Source: JAOPZW01 sp036379935 (GTDB taxonomy: Bacteria; Actinomycetota; Thermoleophilia; Solirubrobacterales; Solirubrobacteraceae). From it: a stretch of 64,000 nt of DNA. The stretch lies in NCBI GenBank assembly GCA_036379935.1, contig DASVFT010000168.1:1-64000 (forward strand), read 5' to 3'. The position numbers and the translations under genes were made by a program. The notes under the pieces were generated by a model. That model did not search any database. It saw only the letters and a program-made list of their open reading frames with translations, and had not been told where the DNA came from. Of the stretch, positions 46,058 through 55,386 are shown one piece after another. Position 1 is the stretch's first letter; each line of letters opens with the position of its first letter.

Positions 46058-47596
46058 GTGGCCGACACCGTCCTGAAGAACGCGCTCGTCGACGTCGGCG
46101 GCGGCGTGTTCCGCCGCGCTGACGTCGCCGTCGCGGATGGGCGGATCTCCACCGTCGGCGACGCGTCCACCCAGAGCGCCAGCGAGACGATCGACTGCAG
46201 CCGCGCCGCGGTCGTCCCGGGCATGGTCAACGCGCACAACCACTCCAACGAGAACTGGCTGCGAGGGCGCTTCGACAACCTTCCGCTCGAGCCGTGGATG
46301 CTGTTCTCCTATCCCGCCCTGGGGGCGCCGCACCAGAGCGCCCGCGAGATCTACGTGCGCACGCTCCTCGGCGGCCTGGAGATGGTGCGCTCGGGAGCGA
46401 CGAGCGTGGTCGACTTCGTCTACGAGGTCGCCGGCTTCACCGAGGAGTCGCTGGAGGCCATCGTCGCGGCCTACCGCGATCTCGGGCTGCGCGCCCTCGT
46501 CGTGATCGCCATGGCCGACCTCGCCTACCACGAGACCGTCGTCCTCGACAGCAATCTCGCTCCGGCGCACCTGCTCGAGCGCCTCGAGCGCGAGAAGCCG
46601 CCGGCCTGGAGCGAATGGGAGGCGTTCAGCCGCCGGGCGGTCGAGCGCTTCCACCGCCCCGAGGAGGGGATCGCGATCGGCCTCGGGCCGTCCGGCCCGC
46701 AACGCTGCAGCGACGAGATGCTGTCCGGCTGCGCCGCGCTGGCCGACGAGCTTGGGCTCGCGATCCACATCCACGTCCTCGAGACGCGGATGCAGGCCCT
46801 CTCGGGGCGGCGCAAGTACGGCCGCACGCTGCCCGAGCACCTCGAGGCGATCGGCTTCCTCGGCCCCCGCGTGAGCTTCGAGCACGGCATCTGGCTGACG
46901 GACCACGACATCGAGCTCGTCGCCGGCTCCGGCGTCAGCGTCGTGCACAACCCGATCTCGAACATGAAGCTCGGCAGCGGCGTCGCCCGCGTGCCGCGGC
47001 TGCTGCGGGCGGGCGTCAACGTCGCGCTGGGCTCGGACGGCATGTCCTCCAACGACGGCAACGACATGTACGCCACGCTCAAGGTGGCCGGGCTGCTGCA
47101 CAAGCATCCCGACGTCGACTACCACGACTGGCTCGGGGCGAAAGAGGCGTGGGCCATGGCCACGGCCGGCGGCGCAGCGCCGATGGGCGACGCGGGGCTC
47201 GGTCGGCTCGAGGTGGGCGCGCGTGCCGACCTGGTCGTGCTCGATCTCGACGCGCTCGTCTTCACGCCGCTCAACGACCCCGTCAAGCACGTCGTCTTCA
47301 GCTCCACCGCGACGGCGCTGCGCGCGACGATGGTCGGCGGGCGCTGGATCCTGCGCGACGGGTCGGTGACCGGAATCGACGAGCCGGCGATCCTGGACGA
47401 GGCGCGTGAGCTCGCCCAGTCGGTGCTCGCTCGCCACGACGAGGCGTTCGCCATCGGCGAGGAGCTCCTCGCGGCGGTGCGCGACGGCTGGCTCGAGGCC
47501 CTGCGCGAGGACGTGGGCATGCGCCGGGTGACGCGCTCGCGCGACGGTGACGAGCCCGATCAAGCCACGGTGAGTCCGGTCGATGAGTTGGCGTAG
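46058..47596 (+). CDS. amidohydrolase (cytosine/guanine/SAH deaminase group)
   Basis: 512 residues from a GTG. Metal and catalytic residues are visible in PGMVNAHNHSNENW, AIHIHVLET, SFEHGIWL and LGSDGMSSND, the TRZ/ATZ-type deaminase pattern. Sequence after residue ~470 is a poorly conserved tail. Cotranscribed with the NCS1 permease (7-base gap), which points to a nitrogen heterocycle such as guanine, cytosine or a triazine-like ring; which one cannot be decided. Confidence 0.88.
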   Translation: MADTVLKNALVDVGGGVFRRADVAVADGRISTVGDASTQSASETIDCSRAAVVPGMVNAHNHSNENWLRGRFDNLPLEPWMLFSYPALGAPHQSAREIYVRTLLGGLEMVRSGATSVVDFVYEVAGFTEESLEAIVAAYRDLGLRALVVIAMADLAYHETVVLDSNLAPAHLLERLEREKPPAWSEWEAFSRRAVERFHRPEEGIAIGLGPSGPQRCSDEMLSGCAALADELGLAIHIHVLETRMQALSGRRKYGRTLPEHLEAIGFLGPRVSFEHGIWLTDHDIELVAGSGVSVVHNPISNMKLGSGVARVPRLLRAGVNVALGSDGMSSNDGNDMYATLKVAGLLHKHPDVDYHDWLGAKEAWAMATAGGAAPMGDAGLGRLEVGARADLVVLDLDALVFTPLNDPVKHVVFSSTATALRATMVGGRWILRDGSVTGIDEPAILDEARELAQSVLARHDEAFAIGEELLAAVRDGWLEALREDVGMRRVTRSRDGDEPDQATVSPVDELA

Positions 47597-47636
47597 CAAG
47601 AGGCCGTCGTCGCAAGCCTGCGAGCGGGACCTCTTG
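47597..47636 (+). promoter_or_regulatory. stem-loop just upstream of the second GGDEF-EAL gene
   Basis: CAAGAGG (47597-47603) and CCTCTTG (47630-47636) are perfect complements, enclosing an inner CGCA/TGCG stem. It fills the gap after the amidohydrolase stop; the next ATG is at 47645 with no ribosome site. It may terminate the first gene or control translation of the second. Confidence 0.45.
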
Positions 47637-47644
47637 TCACCGCC

Positions 47645-49774
47645 ATGACGCCGGACCCACGACCCACTGGGGCGATCGAGCAGCGCTTGCGACTGGCGCT
47701 GCAGAACGCCCAGATGGGGACCTGGGAGTGGGGCGTGGAGTCCGGCCGGCTCGACTGGTCGGGCGAGCCGGGCACGGTCAACGCCCCGGACGCCGACGCC
47801 GACGGTACCTACGCGTCGTTCATCGCGCGCGTCGATCCCGACGATCGCCACGCCGTGGGGCACGCGTTCGAGGGCGCGGCCCGCGAGGGGCGGGCCTTCC
47901 AGATCGAGTTCCGGACCGTCGCGTCGTCGGGTGAGACGCGATGGTGGGCGTCCTCCGGCGAGCCCGTTCGCGACGAGGCCGGACGCGTCACCCATGTGAT
48001 CGGCGTCGCGCGCAACATCAGCGCGCGGGCGCGGGTCCGCGAGGAGCTGCGCGAGGTGCGCGGGCGCTACCGAACGCTGGTCGAGCAGCTTCCGCTCGCC
48101 AGCTACATCGAGCATCTCGACGAGGAGAGCGCGAGCTACATGAGCCCGCAGATCGTCGACCTCGTGGGCTACACGGCCGAGGAGTGGGTGCGCGACCCTT
48201 CGTTCTTCGCCAGCGTGCTGCACCCCGAGGATCGCGAGCGCGTGCTCGCCGACTTCGGGCGGATGCATCGCAGCGGCGAGCGCTTCGACTGCGAGTATCG
48301 CCTGATCGCGCGCGACGGGCGGGTCGTCTGGATCCACGACGCGGCGGTCGTCGTGCGCGACGAGGCGGGCCGCCATGTCTACGCGCAGGGCTACATGATC
48401 GACATCAGCGAGCGCAAGCGCCACGAGGAGGCGCTGCGGCTGGCCCACGAGCGCCTGCAGCGCCAGGTGCAGGAGATCGAGCACCAGGCGCTCCATGACG
48501 GCCTGACCGACCTCGCCAACCGCACGCTCTTCCGCGACCGCGTGCAGCAGGCGTTGCTCAGGGCCCAGCGGGAGCCGCACCGCTTCGCGGTCATGATCAT
48601 CGACCTCGACCGCTTCAAGGACATCAACGACACGCTCGGCCACGAGGCCGGCGACGCCTTCCTCAAGCAGGCGGCCAAGCGCCTGGCCGAGACGCTGCGC
48701 GCCAGCGACACCGTCGCGCGCCTGGGCGGCGACGAGTTCGGCGTGCTGATTCCCGACGTCGCGGACACCGCGACCGCCTCCGCGGTCGCGCAGAAGCTCC
48801 GCGACGCGCTGGCGCGCCCCGTGGTCATCGCGGGCCTGCAGATCGAAGTCGAGGCGAGCGTCGGCATCGCCGTGCACCCCGAGCACGGCGACGACGTGGC
48901 GACCCTCATCCGCCATGCGGACGTCTCGATGTACGTCAGCAAGACGACCCACGTCCCCGTCGTCTACGCGCCCAAGCACGACCACAACTCGGTCGCGCGC
49001 CTGACGCTCCTCCTCGCCGAGCTGCGCCAAGCGCTCGAGCGCGACGAGCTCGTCCTGCACTACCAGCCCCAGGTCGCGGCGAAGACGGGCAAGATCGCCA
49101 AGGTCGAGGCGCTCGTCCGCTGGCACCACCCCCGCCACGGGCTGCTCGCTCCGGACCGTTTCGTGCCCATCGCCGAGGAGAGCGGCCTCGTCCGCCAGCT
49201 CACCTGGCACGTGCTCGACATGGCGCTGGGCCAGTGCAGCGCGTGGCGCCGGACGGGTCGCGACCTGATGGTGGCGGTCAACATCACCAGCCGCGAGCTC
49301 GTCGACCTGACCTTCCCCGAGGAGGTCGCCGGCCTGCTTGCGAAGTGGCGCGTGCCGCCGAGCGCGCTCGAGCTCGAGATCACCGAGACGACGATCCTCA
49401 CCGATCCGCCGCGCACCCGCGCCGTGCTGGCCCGGCTGCGTGAGATCGGCCTGCGGCTGGCCATCGACGACTTCGGCAGCGGCCACTCGTCGCTGAGCTA
49501 CCTCAAGCGCCTGTCCATCGACGTCCTGAAGATCGACAGGTCGTTCGTGATGAACATGGCCGACGACGCCGACGACGCCGTCATCGTGCGCTCGATGATC
49601 GACCTCGGCCACAACCTCGGGCTGGAGGTCGTGGCCGAGGGCGTCGAGAGCGAGGCCGGGCGCCAGCGCCTGGTGGCACTCGGCTGCGACCTGCTCCAGG
49701 GCTATCACCTCGGCCGGCCCGAGCCGCCCGCGACGGCGACCTGGCTGCCCGAGCCGATTAGTGGTGTGCGGTAG
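47645..49774 (+). CDS. PAS-PAS-GGDEF-EAL c-di-GMP signalling protein
   Basis: 709 residues, soluble. Two PAS domains (~10-130 and ~140-265), a GGDEF domain with RLGGDEFGVL and an RxxD inhibitory site (RASDTVARLGGDEF), and an EAL domain with VEALVRW, IDDFGSGHSSL and KIDRSFVM. No membrane helix, so it senses a cytosolic signal. The start has no Shine-Dalgarno sequence and follows the hairpin at 47597-47636. It converges with the small membrane protein gene, ten bases apart. Confidence 0.92.
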   Translation: MTPDPRPTGAIEQRLRLALQNAQMGTWEWGVESGRLDWSGEPGTVNAPDADADGTYASFIARVDPDDRHAVGHAFEGAAREGRAFQIEFRTVASSGETRWWASSGEPVRDEAGRVTHVIGVARNISARARVREELREVRGRYRTLVEQLPLASYIEHLDEESASYMSPQIVDLVGYTAEEWVRDPSFFASVLHPEDRERVLADFGRMHRSGERFDCEYRLIARDGRVVWIHDAAVVVRDEAGRHVYAQGYMIDISERKRHEEALRLAHERLQRQVQEIEHQALHDGLTDLANRTLFRDRVQQALLRAQREPHRFAVMIIDLDRFKDINDTLGHEAGDAFLKQAAKRLAETLRASDTVARLGGDEFGVLIPDVADTATASAVAQKLRDALARPVVIAGLQIEVEASVGIAVHPEHGDDVATLIRHADVSMYVSKTTHVPVVYAPKHDHNSVARLTLLLAELRQALERDELVLHYQPQVAAKTGKIAKVEALVRWHHPRHGLLAPDRFVPIAEESGLVRQLTWHVLDMALGQCSAWRRTGRDLMVAVNITSRELVDLTFPEEVAGLLAKWRVPPSALELEITETTILTDPPRTRAVLARLREIGLRLAIDDFGSGHSSLSYLKRLSIDVLKIDRSFVMNMADDADDAVIVRSMIDLGHNLGLEVVAEGVESEAGRQRLVALGCDLLQGYHLGRPEPPATATWLPEPISGVR

Positions 49775-49783
49775 GCGCGGCCC

Positions 49784-50134
49784 TCAGTGGCTGCTGCCGA
49801 GGCGCCTGCGCCGCACGGTGCCGAGAAGCAGGAAGCCGGAGCCGGCAGCGGCGATCAGCAGCGCCGCGCTCGACACGACGACGGGCAGCACGTCGTTGAC
49901 GTCGCGCACGATGGTCCGCTCGGGGCGCACGACCTGAATCGTGGTCGGGCGGGTGTACTGGGGCGCGCGCGAGGCGCCGGGGTAATCGACGGGCGTATCG
50001 CCGATGTTGACGATGGCCGGCTGCTGGTGACCGCTGGTGACATCGCTGGGACGCGCGCTGGCGCCCGGGGCCGCGACTGCGGCGGCAACCAGCATGGCCA
50101 CGGCTGTCTTGGTCTTGCTCGGGTGGAACATCAT
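49784..50134 (-). CDS. small secreted/membrane protein, unknown function
   Basis: 116 residues. A signal peptide (AVAMLVAAAVAAPGASA), a short extracellular region, then one membrane helix near residues 85-105 and a basic RRRR tail on the cytosolic side, giving a type I single-pass topology. No family recognised. Located 102 bases after the LuxR-type regulator on the same strand. Confidence 0.75.
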   Translation of the reverse strand: MMFHPSKTKTAVAMLVAAAVAAPGASARPSDVTSGHQQPAIVNIGDTPVDYPGASRAPQYTRPTTIQVVRPERTIVRDVNDVLPVVVSSAALLIAAAGSGFLLLGTVRRRRLGSSH

Positions 50135-50236
50135 TGGCCTCCTCAGGCTCGGTCGGCAAGGGCGATTGACCTGATGGACCGTACGAGCGCATGCACGCCG
50201 CCGAATCGGAAGAACTACCTAGATTGGGTGGCAGGG

Positions 50237-52888
50237 CTACCGATCTTGTCCGACGATGCCGAGCCTGTGAGCCTCGGCGCTCGCCTCGCCGCGCGTGCGC
50301 ACATCGAGCTTGCGCAGGATCGCCGAGACGTGATGGGCGACCGTCTTCTCGGCGAGGAACAGGCGCTCGGCGATATCGGTATTGCGAAGCCCCTCGCCCA
50401 CGAGCCGGAGCACCTCGACCTCGCGCGCGGTCAGCCCGGCCGGGTTCTCCCTCGTCGTCGCTCGCGCGCCGCGCGGCAGCCCGCGGACTCCCCGCTCGCG
50501 CAGGCGGCGTGCGACGATCGCGGCCGCCGGTCGGGCGCCCAGCGCCCGCAGCTGGTCGAGCGCTTGGCGCAGGGCGTCATCGTCATCGCCGCTGGCCAGC
50601 GCCAGCGCCGCCTCGTAGGGGCAGCCGATCTCTTGCCACAGCGCGGCCGCCCGCCGCCACTCACCCGCAATCTCCAGCGCGTAGGGCTCGGCGGCGGCGG
50701 CCGGGGGCTCGTCCAGCAGCCCTGCACGCCAGCGCCAGCAGGCAAGTTCGCCGACCGGCCATTTGGCACCGCGCCGCAGCGCCAGCTCGAACGCGGACCC
50801 GGTGGCGTCGGCGATCTTGTGGGGTGCGCCCTCGAGCCAGGCGGCCTCGGCCCGCGCCGCGGCGACCGGCGCGAGACGCTGAAGCTCGTGCGCCGGTTCC
50901 ACCAGCGCCAGCGCATCGTCGAGGGGCGGCCACTGGTGCGGATCGCCGCGCCGGGCGCGCACGAGGCCGATGGTCGTGTAGGCGAGCGCGGGCGGAAGCG
51001 TCGACGGGAACGATTCGCGCAGCACGAGCGCGGCGGAGTCGAGGGCCTCGGTCCAGTGGCCCTGGGTGAGCTCCGAGCCCGCCTTGTAGGCGAGCAGGTA
51101 GACGCGCCAGAGCTCGAGTCCATGATCCTCCGCGTACTGGACACCCCAGCCCAGGTAGTGCTCGGCCGCGGCATGGTCGCGCTGGCGGGTGGCACCCCAC
51201 AGGAGGTTCAGGAGAGCACGGCCGGCTTCCTCGTCGGGACCTGCTTCTCGTCCGAGCTCCAGGCTCTGCTCCAACTGCTCGCGCCCGCCTGGGACACCGG
51301 CCACGTAACGCGCGGCGCCGAGGTTGCACAGGACCTCGGCGCGGATCGCGGCATCGCCGACGCTGTCGGCGAGCTCCAGCGCCCGCTCGCCCCAGATCGT
51401 CGCCTCCTCCGTGTCCTCGGCATTCATGCAGAACTGAGAGAGCTTCGCGTAGGCCGAGGCGAGCTCGCGCCCGGCGGGCAGAGGCTCGAGCAACGCGACG
51501 GCCGCGCGCGCGGCGCGTTCGGAGTCGGCCGTCCGGCCCGGGCACCACATGATCGGTGACAGCGAGCACAGGGCCATGGCCTCCTTGCGGGGGTCGCCCA
51601 GCTCTCGGTACAGCTCGATCGCGCGTTCGAGCGCTTCGATGGCCTTGGCGCCCTGATCCGTGAGGTAGCACTCGCGCGAGTAGCGCTCCAGCAGCTCCGC
51701 GTGCGCCTCGGGCGGGAGCGCGTGGCCGAAGGTCAGCGCACGGGCGTAGTGCGCAGCCGCCTCCCGGTGCGCCCCCAGCGCCGCCGCGCGGTCGGCCGCC
51801 GCCGGCGCGAAGCGCAGCAACGCCTCCGCGTCGCCGGCGCCCTCGGCGTGGTGCGCCAGCCTGTCGAGGTCGTGCTTTCGCGACGGCGGGTTAGCCAGCG
51901 CCTTGAGGGCGGCGCGATGCAGGGCCAGCTTTCGGGTCGGGGTCAGCGACTCCTCGATGGTCAGTCGCGCAAGCTCGTGGCGGAACGCGACGCCGGCGGG
52001 CACCCAGGCGAGCATTCCCGACGCCAGGCACTCGTCGAGATCGTCCACATCGCCCGCGACGCGCTCGAGGAGCCAGAGATCGGCGCGCGGGGGCAGCCCG
52101 GCCACCGCTTCGAGCAACCTCCGCGCGGGCGTCGAGAGACCGGCCGCGCGCGCGAGCACGGCGTCGCGGACGGTGCGCGGAATGTCGTCCGCCTGCGCCC
52201 CCAGCACCTCGGTCACGAAGAACGGATTGCCCGCGGTCTTGCGGAACAGCTCGTCCGGATCCAGCTTCTGGGACTCGGCGAGCTCGGCCACGGCCGCTGG
52301 CGAGAGCGGCTCGATTCGCAGCCGCTCGACATCCCTGACCGCGGCGAGCTCGCCGAGCACGATCCGCAGCGGGTGCATGCCGGCGACGTCGTCCTCGCGG
52401 TAGGTGGCCACGATCAGCGCGGGAATGGTTGCGACCTTTCGACCGAGCAACCTGAAGACGTCAAGCGTGGCGCCATCAGCCTGGTGCACATCCTCGAGCA
52501 CGATCACCGTCGGCGCCTCCCGGCTGAGCTCGCGACCCAGCGCCGCCACCACCTCGTGAGACTTCGCGCCGCTCGCCACCAGCTCCTCGAGCTCGCCCGC
52601 AGTGGTTTCGGCAATGTCGAAGAACGGGCCCAGCGGCCTGGGGGTGAAGAGGGCGTCGCAATTGCCCCAGAGGACGCGTGCCGAGCCACCGAGGTCGTCG
52701 CAGAAGCGGCGCACGAGCGCCGTCTTCCCCACGCCCGCCTCGCCGCTGACGAGCACGAGGCATCCACCCTGGCCGCTCGCCACCTCCGCGAGAGCCCGAT
52801 GAAGCGCGGACAGCTGGTCGTCGCGCTCGAGCAGCTCGCTCGAATCGCGCGCCCTACGCGCTGTGATTTCGTGAGCGGCCTTCGGCAC
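50237..52888 (-). CDS. LuxR-family ATPase transcriptional regulator (LAL/MalT-like)
   Basis: 883 residues from a GTG. An N-terminal AAA/STAND ATPase domain (GEAGVGKTAL near residue 55, LVIVLEDVHQADGATLD), TPR-like helical repeats across ~350-780, and a C-terminal LuxR HTH (LTAREVEVLRLVGEGL, NTDIAERLFLAEKTVAHHV). Such regulators bind a ligand, oligomerise with ATP and activate transcription. The target is unknown; the following membrane protein gene is a candidate. Confidence 0.9.
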   Translation of the reverse strand: MPKAAHEITARRARDSSELLERDDQLSALHRALAEVASGQGGCLVLVSGEAGVGKTALVRRFCDDLGGSARVLWGNCDALFTPRPLGPFFDIAETTAGELEELVASGAKSHEVVAALGRELSREAPTVIVLEDVHQADGATLDVFRLLGRKVATIPALIVATYREDDVAGMHPLRIVLGELAAVRDVERLRIEPLSPAAVAELAESQKLDPDELFRKTAGNPFFVTEVLGAQADDIPRTVRDAVLARAAGLSTPARRLLEAVAGLPPRADLWLLERVAGDVDDLDECLASGMLAWVPAGVAFRHELARLTIEESLTPTRKLALHRAALKALANPPSRKHDLDRLAHHAEGAGDAEALLRFAPAAADRAAALGAHREAAAHYARALTFGHALPPEAHAELLERYSRECYLTDQGAKAIEALERAIELYRELGDPRKEAMALCSLSPIMWCPGRTADSERAARAAVALLEPLPAGRELASAYAKLSQFCMNAEDTEEATIWGERALELADSVGDAAIRAEVLCNLGAARYVAGVPGGREQLEQSLELGREAGPDEEAGRALLNLLWGATRQRDHAAAEHYLGWGVQYAEDHGLELWRVYLLAYKAGSELTQGHWTEALDSAALVLRESFPSTLPPALAYTTIGLVRARRGDPHQWPPLDDALALVEPAHELQRLAPVAAARAEAAWLEGAPHKIADATGSAFELALRRGAKWPVGELACWRWRAGLLDEPPAAAAEPYALEIAGEWRRAAALWQEIGCPYEAALALASGDDDDALRQALDQLRALGARPAAAIVARRLRERGVRGLPRGARATTRENPAGLTAREVEVLRLVGEGLRNTDIAERLFLAEKTVAHHVSAILRKLDVRTRGEASAEAHRLGIVGQDR

Positions 52889-52965
52889 GCGCGTCCCCGC
52901 ACGCCATCCTGCCCGGGCGCGCTCAGCGGATCAAGTCCCGGGCCGGCTTTGCGCGGCCGCGGGGT

Positions 52966-53331
52966 TCAGTAGTTCCCCGACAGAAGGTCCCAGGCGCGTC
53001 GCAGCTTGTCGGCAAGCGGCGACGTCGCCGACTCGCCGGGGTCCTCGTCCATGACCGCGGGATTCTCGGAGGGCTCCGGTAGCGACTCCGCCTCCGCGGC
53101 GGAGAGCGTCAGCGTGACCCCGTGCTCGTGGATGGCGGCGATCTGGTCCGCGTCGGCGAAGCTGTGACGGCCCAAGCCATGCGAGATGACGATGCCGTCG
53201 AAGACGTCCTTCTGCTCGTCGGCGAGCACGTGCGCGACGTGCCCGACTTCCTCGCCGTCCGAGCTCAGGACCGACGTGCCCTCCTCGAGGACGAGGTAGG
53301 AGATCGGTTCGCCGAGGTCGCTCCCGCTCAT
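52966..53331 (-). CDS. PRC-barrel-like protein
   Basis: 121 residues. SSDGEEVGHVAHVLADEQ and DVFDGIVIS in the first half match the PRC-barrel fold, a small beta-barrel seen in photosystem assembly and RNA-processing proteins and also in stress proteins. C-terminal ~40 residues are acidic and probably flexible. Divergent from the VOC gene, with 103 bases between. Confidence 0.7.
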   Translation of the reverse strand: MSGSDLGEPISYLVLEEGTSVLSSDGEEVGHVAHVLADEQKDVFDGIVISHGLGRHSFADADQIAAIHEHGVTLTLSAAEAESLPEPSENPAVMDEDPGESATSPLADKLRRAWDLLSGNY

Positions 53332-53434
53332 GCCGGGGAATGTAGTCACAGCGGACGAATCGCGTGCGACCACTGCGATGAGTTTGGCTCGGTCCGGCGG
53401 TCTCAGTGGGCGTTACCAATCGCAGGAGGATGTC

Positions 53435-53827
53435 GTGAGCAAGACCAAGACGCACATCAGCAAGGTCGGCACGGTGGTCATCCCCGTCTCCGATCAGGAG
53501 CGCGCCATCGAGTTCTACGTCGAGACGCTCGGGTTCGAGAAGCGCGCCGACGTGCCGTTCGGCGACGGCAACCGCTGGGTCGAGGTGGCGCCGGCCGAGG
53601 CCGTGACGACGATCGCCATCGTGCCGCCGCCGCCCGGCAAGCCGACCGGCAAGGTCGAGACCGGCATCGGCCTGCACACCGACGACATCGATGCCGACCA
53701 CGCCGACCTGAAGGCCCGCGGCGTCGACGTCGACGACGAGGTCAGTCGCATGGGCGACCCGGTCCCGCCGCTGTTCTGGTTCCGCGACCCCGACGGCAAC
53801 ACGCTGATGGTCGTCGAGACCGCGTGA
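53435..53827 (+). CDS. VOC-family (glyoxalase-like) protein
   Basis: 130 residues. Paired beta-alpha modules with VVIPVSDQERAIEFY and FWFRDPDGNTLMVVE are typical of the glyoxalase/dioxygenase superfamily, often metal-dependent detoxifying or dioxygenase proteins. AGGAGG lies five bases before the GTG; an adjacent ATG is followed immediately by a stop in another frame. Function not assigned. Confidence 0.85.
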   Translation: MSKTKTHISKVGTVVIPVSDQERAIEFYVETLGFEKRADVPFGDGNRWVEVAPAEAVTTIAIVPPPPGKPTGKVETGIGLHTDDIDADHADLKARGVDVDDEVSRMGDPVPPLFWFRDPDGNTLMVVETA

Positions 53828-53830
53828 CGC

Positions 53831-55066
53831 TCAGAGCCGCGGGATGGTGCCGCCCAGGCGCCGCGTGCAGGTCCGGTACTTGCGCGTGTTGACGAGGACC
53901 TGGCCGTCGGTGGTCACCGCCGTCACGCGGACCCTGTAGGTGCCGCGCACGAGCCCGCGCAGGTCGACGAAGGAGCGAAAGCGCCTGCGGTTGAGGTAGA
54001 CGGCCCCGATCCGGGTCACCTTGATGCGCCGGGTCGTGTAGACGTAGACCGGCACGCGGCGGCCATTGACGGCCACGATCGCGAACGAGTAGCGCAGCCC
54101 GGCGAACTGCCGGACCCTGATCGGGAACGCGCGCCGGCTCGTGCACCTGCGGTTGGAGGGCAACGGCAGGGCGCGCCTCCCGTTGACCCTCGGAGCCGTG
54201 GTCGTCGGCGGGCGCTGCTGCTGGCCGCCCGTGACGCCCGTCGGCGAGAAGACCGTGAGGTGCGAGTACGTCGCGGTGGCGCCCGGCGCCAGGTTGAAGG
54301 CCCAGCTGATCCCCGCGCCGTTGTCGATCGCGGTGTCGCACGCGCAGGTGTTGGGGAACGGGACGTGCGCCCCGATCGCCGCCCACACCGCCGAGTACCC
54401 GCCCTCCATGTAGGTGCTGCCCGCCGTCAGCGGCACCCACTGCTCGATCCGGGCCGCCGGGGTGTTGTTGGCGTTGCGCGCGCAGCCGGGGCCGCCGGTG
54501 GCGGCCTCGATCAAGCCGTAGCCCGTGTCGGACTCCTGGAGGAAGCAGTCGCCCGCCCGGTACACGACCCCGCTCTGCGCCGCACCGGCGTTGTTCTGGA
54601 TCGTGATGTCGGTGCGGTAGAACTCCTGACCGGTGACGTAGGTGTTCACCTCGGTGACGCGCAGGCCGCTCGTACCCGAGTCGTACACCGTCGTGACGGA
54701 GAACGGGCTCGCCGCCGTCCCCGCGCCGGAGACCTCGGACTGGCTGACCGGCGTGTACGGGGTGTAGGCCCCGAGCCCGCTCGTCGCGCTGCCGTCGTGG
54801 TTGGCGAAGTCCGGCGCATAGAGCGTCGAGCCGCTGAAGACGAACGTCCCGCAGGAGCCGGGCGTCGCGCTCGGCGGGAACAGCTCCAGCCGCGCGTCGC
54901 CGCTGTAGCCGACCTGGCAGCTGCCCTCGTTGCCGATCGACACGCTCGTCAGCGGACCCGACGAGGTGATCGTCTTGAACGGCACCGCTGCACTGGCCGA
55001 CCCCGCGGTGCCCAATCCCAGCAGCGCCGTCGCCGCCAGTACGCGCACCAACCCGATGTTCTTCAC
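53831..55066 (-). CDS. secreted protein with a beta-rich domain and Arg-rich tail
   Basis: 411 residues with a signal peptide (LAATALLGLGTAGSASA). The mature part (residues 28-270) contains several Cys and a GSTYMEGGYSAVWAAIG segment; the C-terminal ~130 residues are Arg/Val-rich and beta-strand-like. I do not recognise a family. It faces the ECF sigma gene, with 320 bases between, and converges on the VOC gene. Confidence 0.72.
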   Translation of the reverse strand: MKNIGLVRVLAATALLGLGTAGSASAAVPFKTITSSGPLTSVSIGNEGSCQVGYSGDARLELFPPSATPGSCGTFVFSGSTLYAPDFANHDGSATSGLGAYTPYTPVSQSEVSGAGTAASPFSVTTVYDSGTSGLRVTEVNTYVTGQEFYRTDITIQNNAGAAQSGVVYRAGDCFLQESDTGYGLIEAATGGPGCARNANNTPAARIEQWVPLTAGSTYMEGGYSAVWAAIGAHVPFPNTCACDTAIDNGAGISWAFNLAPGATATYSHLTVFSPTGVTGGQQQRPPTTTAPRVNGRRALPLPSNRRCTSRRAFPIRVRQFAGLRYSFAIVAVNGRRVPVYVYTTRRIKVTRIGAVYLNRRRFRSFVDLRGLVRGTYRVRVTAVTTDGQVLVNTRKYRTCTRRLGGTIPRL

Positions 55067-55386
55067 GGAAGCCTCTCCAGTCGAAAGTTGGCGCGACGCT
55101 ACTACGACGGGTGGGTGGAAATCCAGATCCGGGCACTCGCCGCTCGTACAGTCTCGTCTCGACGAGGTAGCCGTCGGACTGTGGCGACGTCCGACGGCGC
55201 TCGTTTACGCGCGCGCGAGATCTTGTGTGTAGCGGACGCGGTCCGCGCAGGCGCTCCGGTTGACGGAGTGCGGTGAGTGCGCAGCACGCGCATGGCGTCT
55301 GTGCGCCCAAGCGGCCAACCTTGTGTGCGCAGCGGCGTCGAAGGGAACGTGTACACGAAGTGGCGTCCTTGGCCGATACTGCCCGT
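55067..55386. other. divergent regulatory region, 320 bp
   Basis: Separates the secreted protein and the ECF sigma gene. No gene is seen. An ECF-type promoter lies near its right end (55344-55367), and CGTGTACACG (55348-55357) is a perfect 10-bp palindrome within its spacer. Nothing else recognisable. Confidence 0.6.
55344..55367 (+). promoter_or_regulatory. ECF-type promoter of the sigma gene (GGAAC-N15-CGTC)
   Basis: GGAAC (55344-55348), 15 bases, then CGTC (55364-55367) fits the general ECF -35/-10 pattern. Start of transcription would be near 55375, about 12 bases before the ATG. Autoregulation by the downstream sigma factor is inferred, since ECF genes often control themselves. Confidence 0.5.

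Noticed and set aside
45968..49708. Very long open frame on the minus strand over the permease, deaminase and GGDEF-EAL genes.
   Set aside because: It is antisense to three clearly recognisable genes and its translation is low-complexity and domain-free, as high GC content produces.
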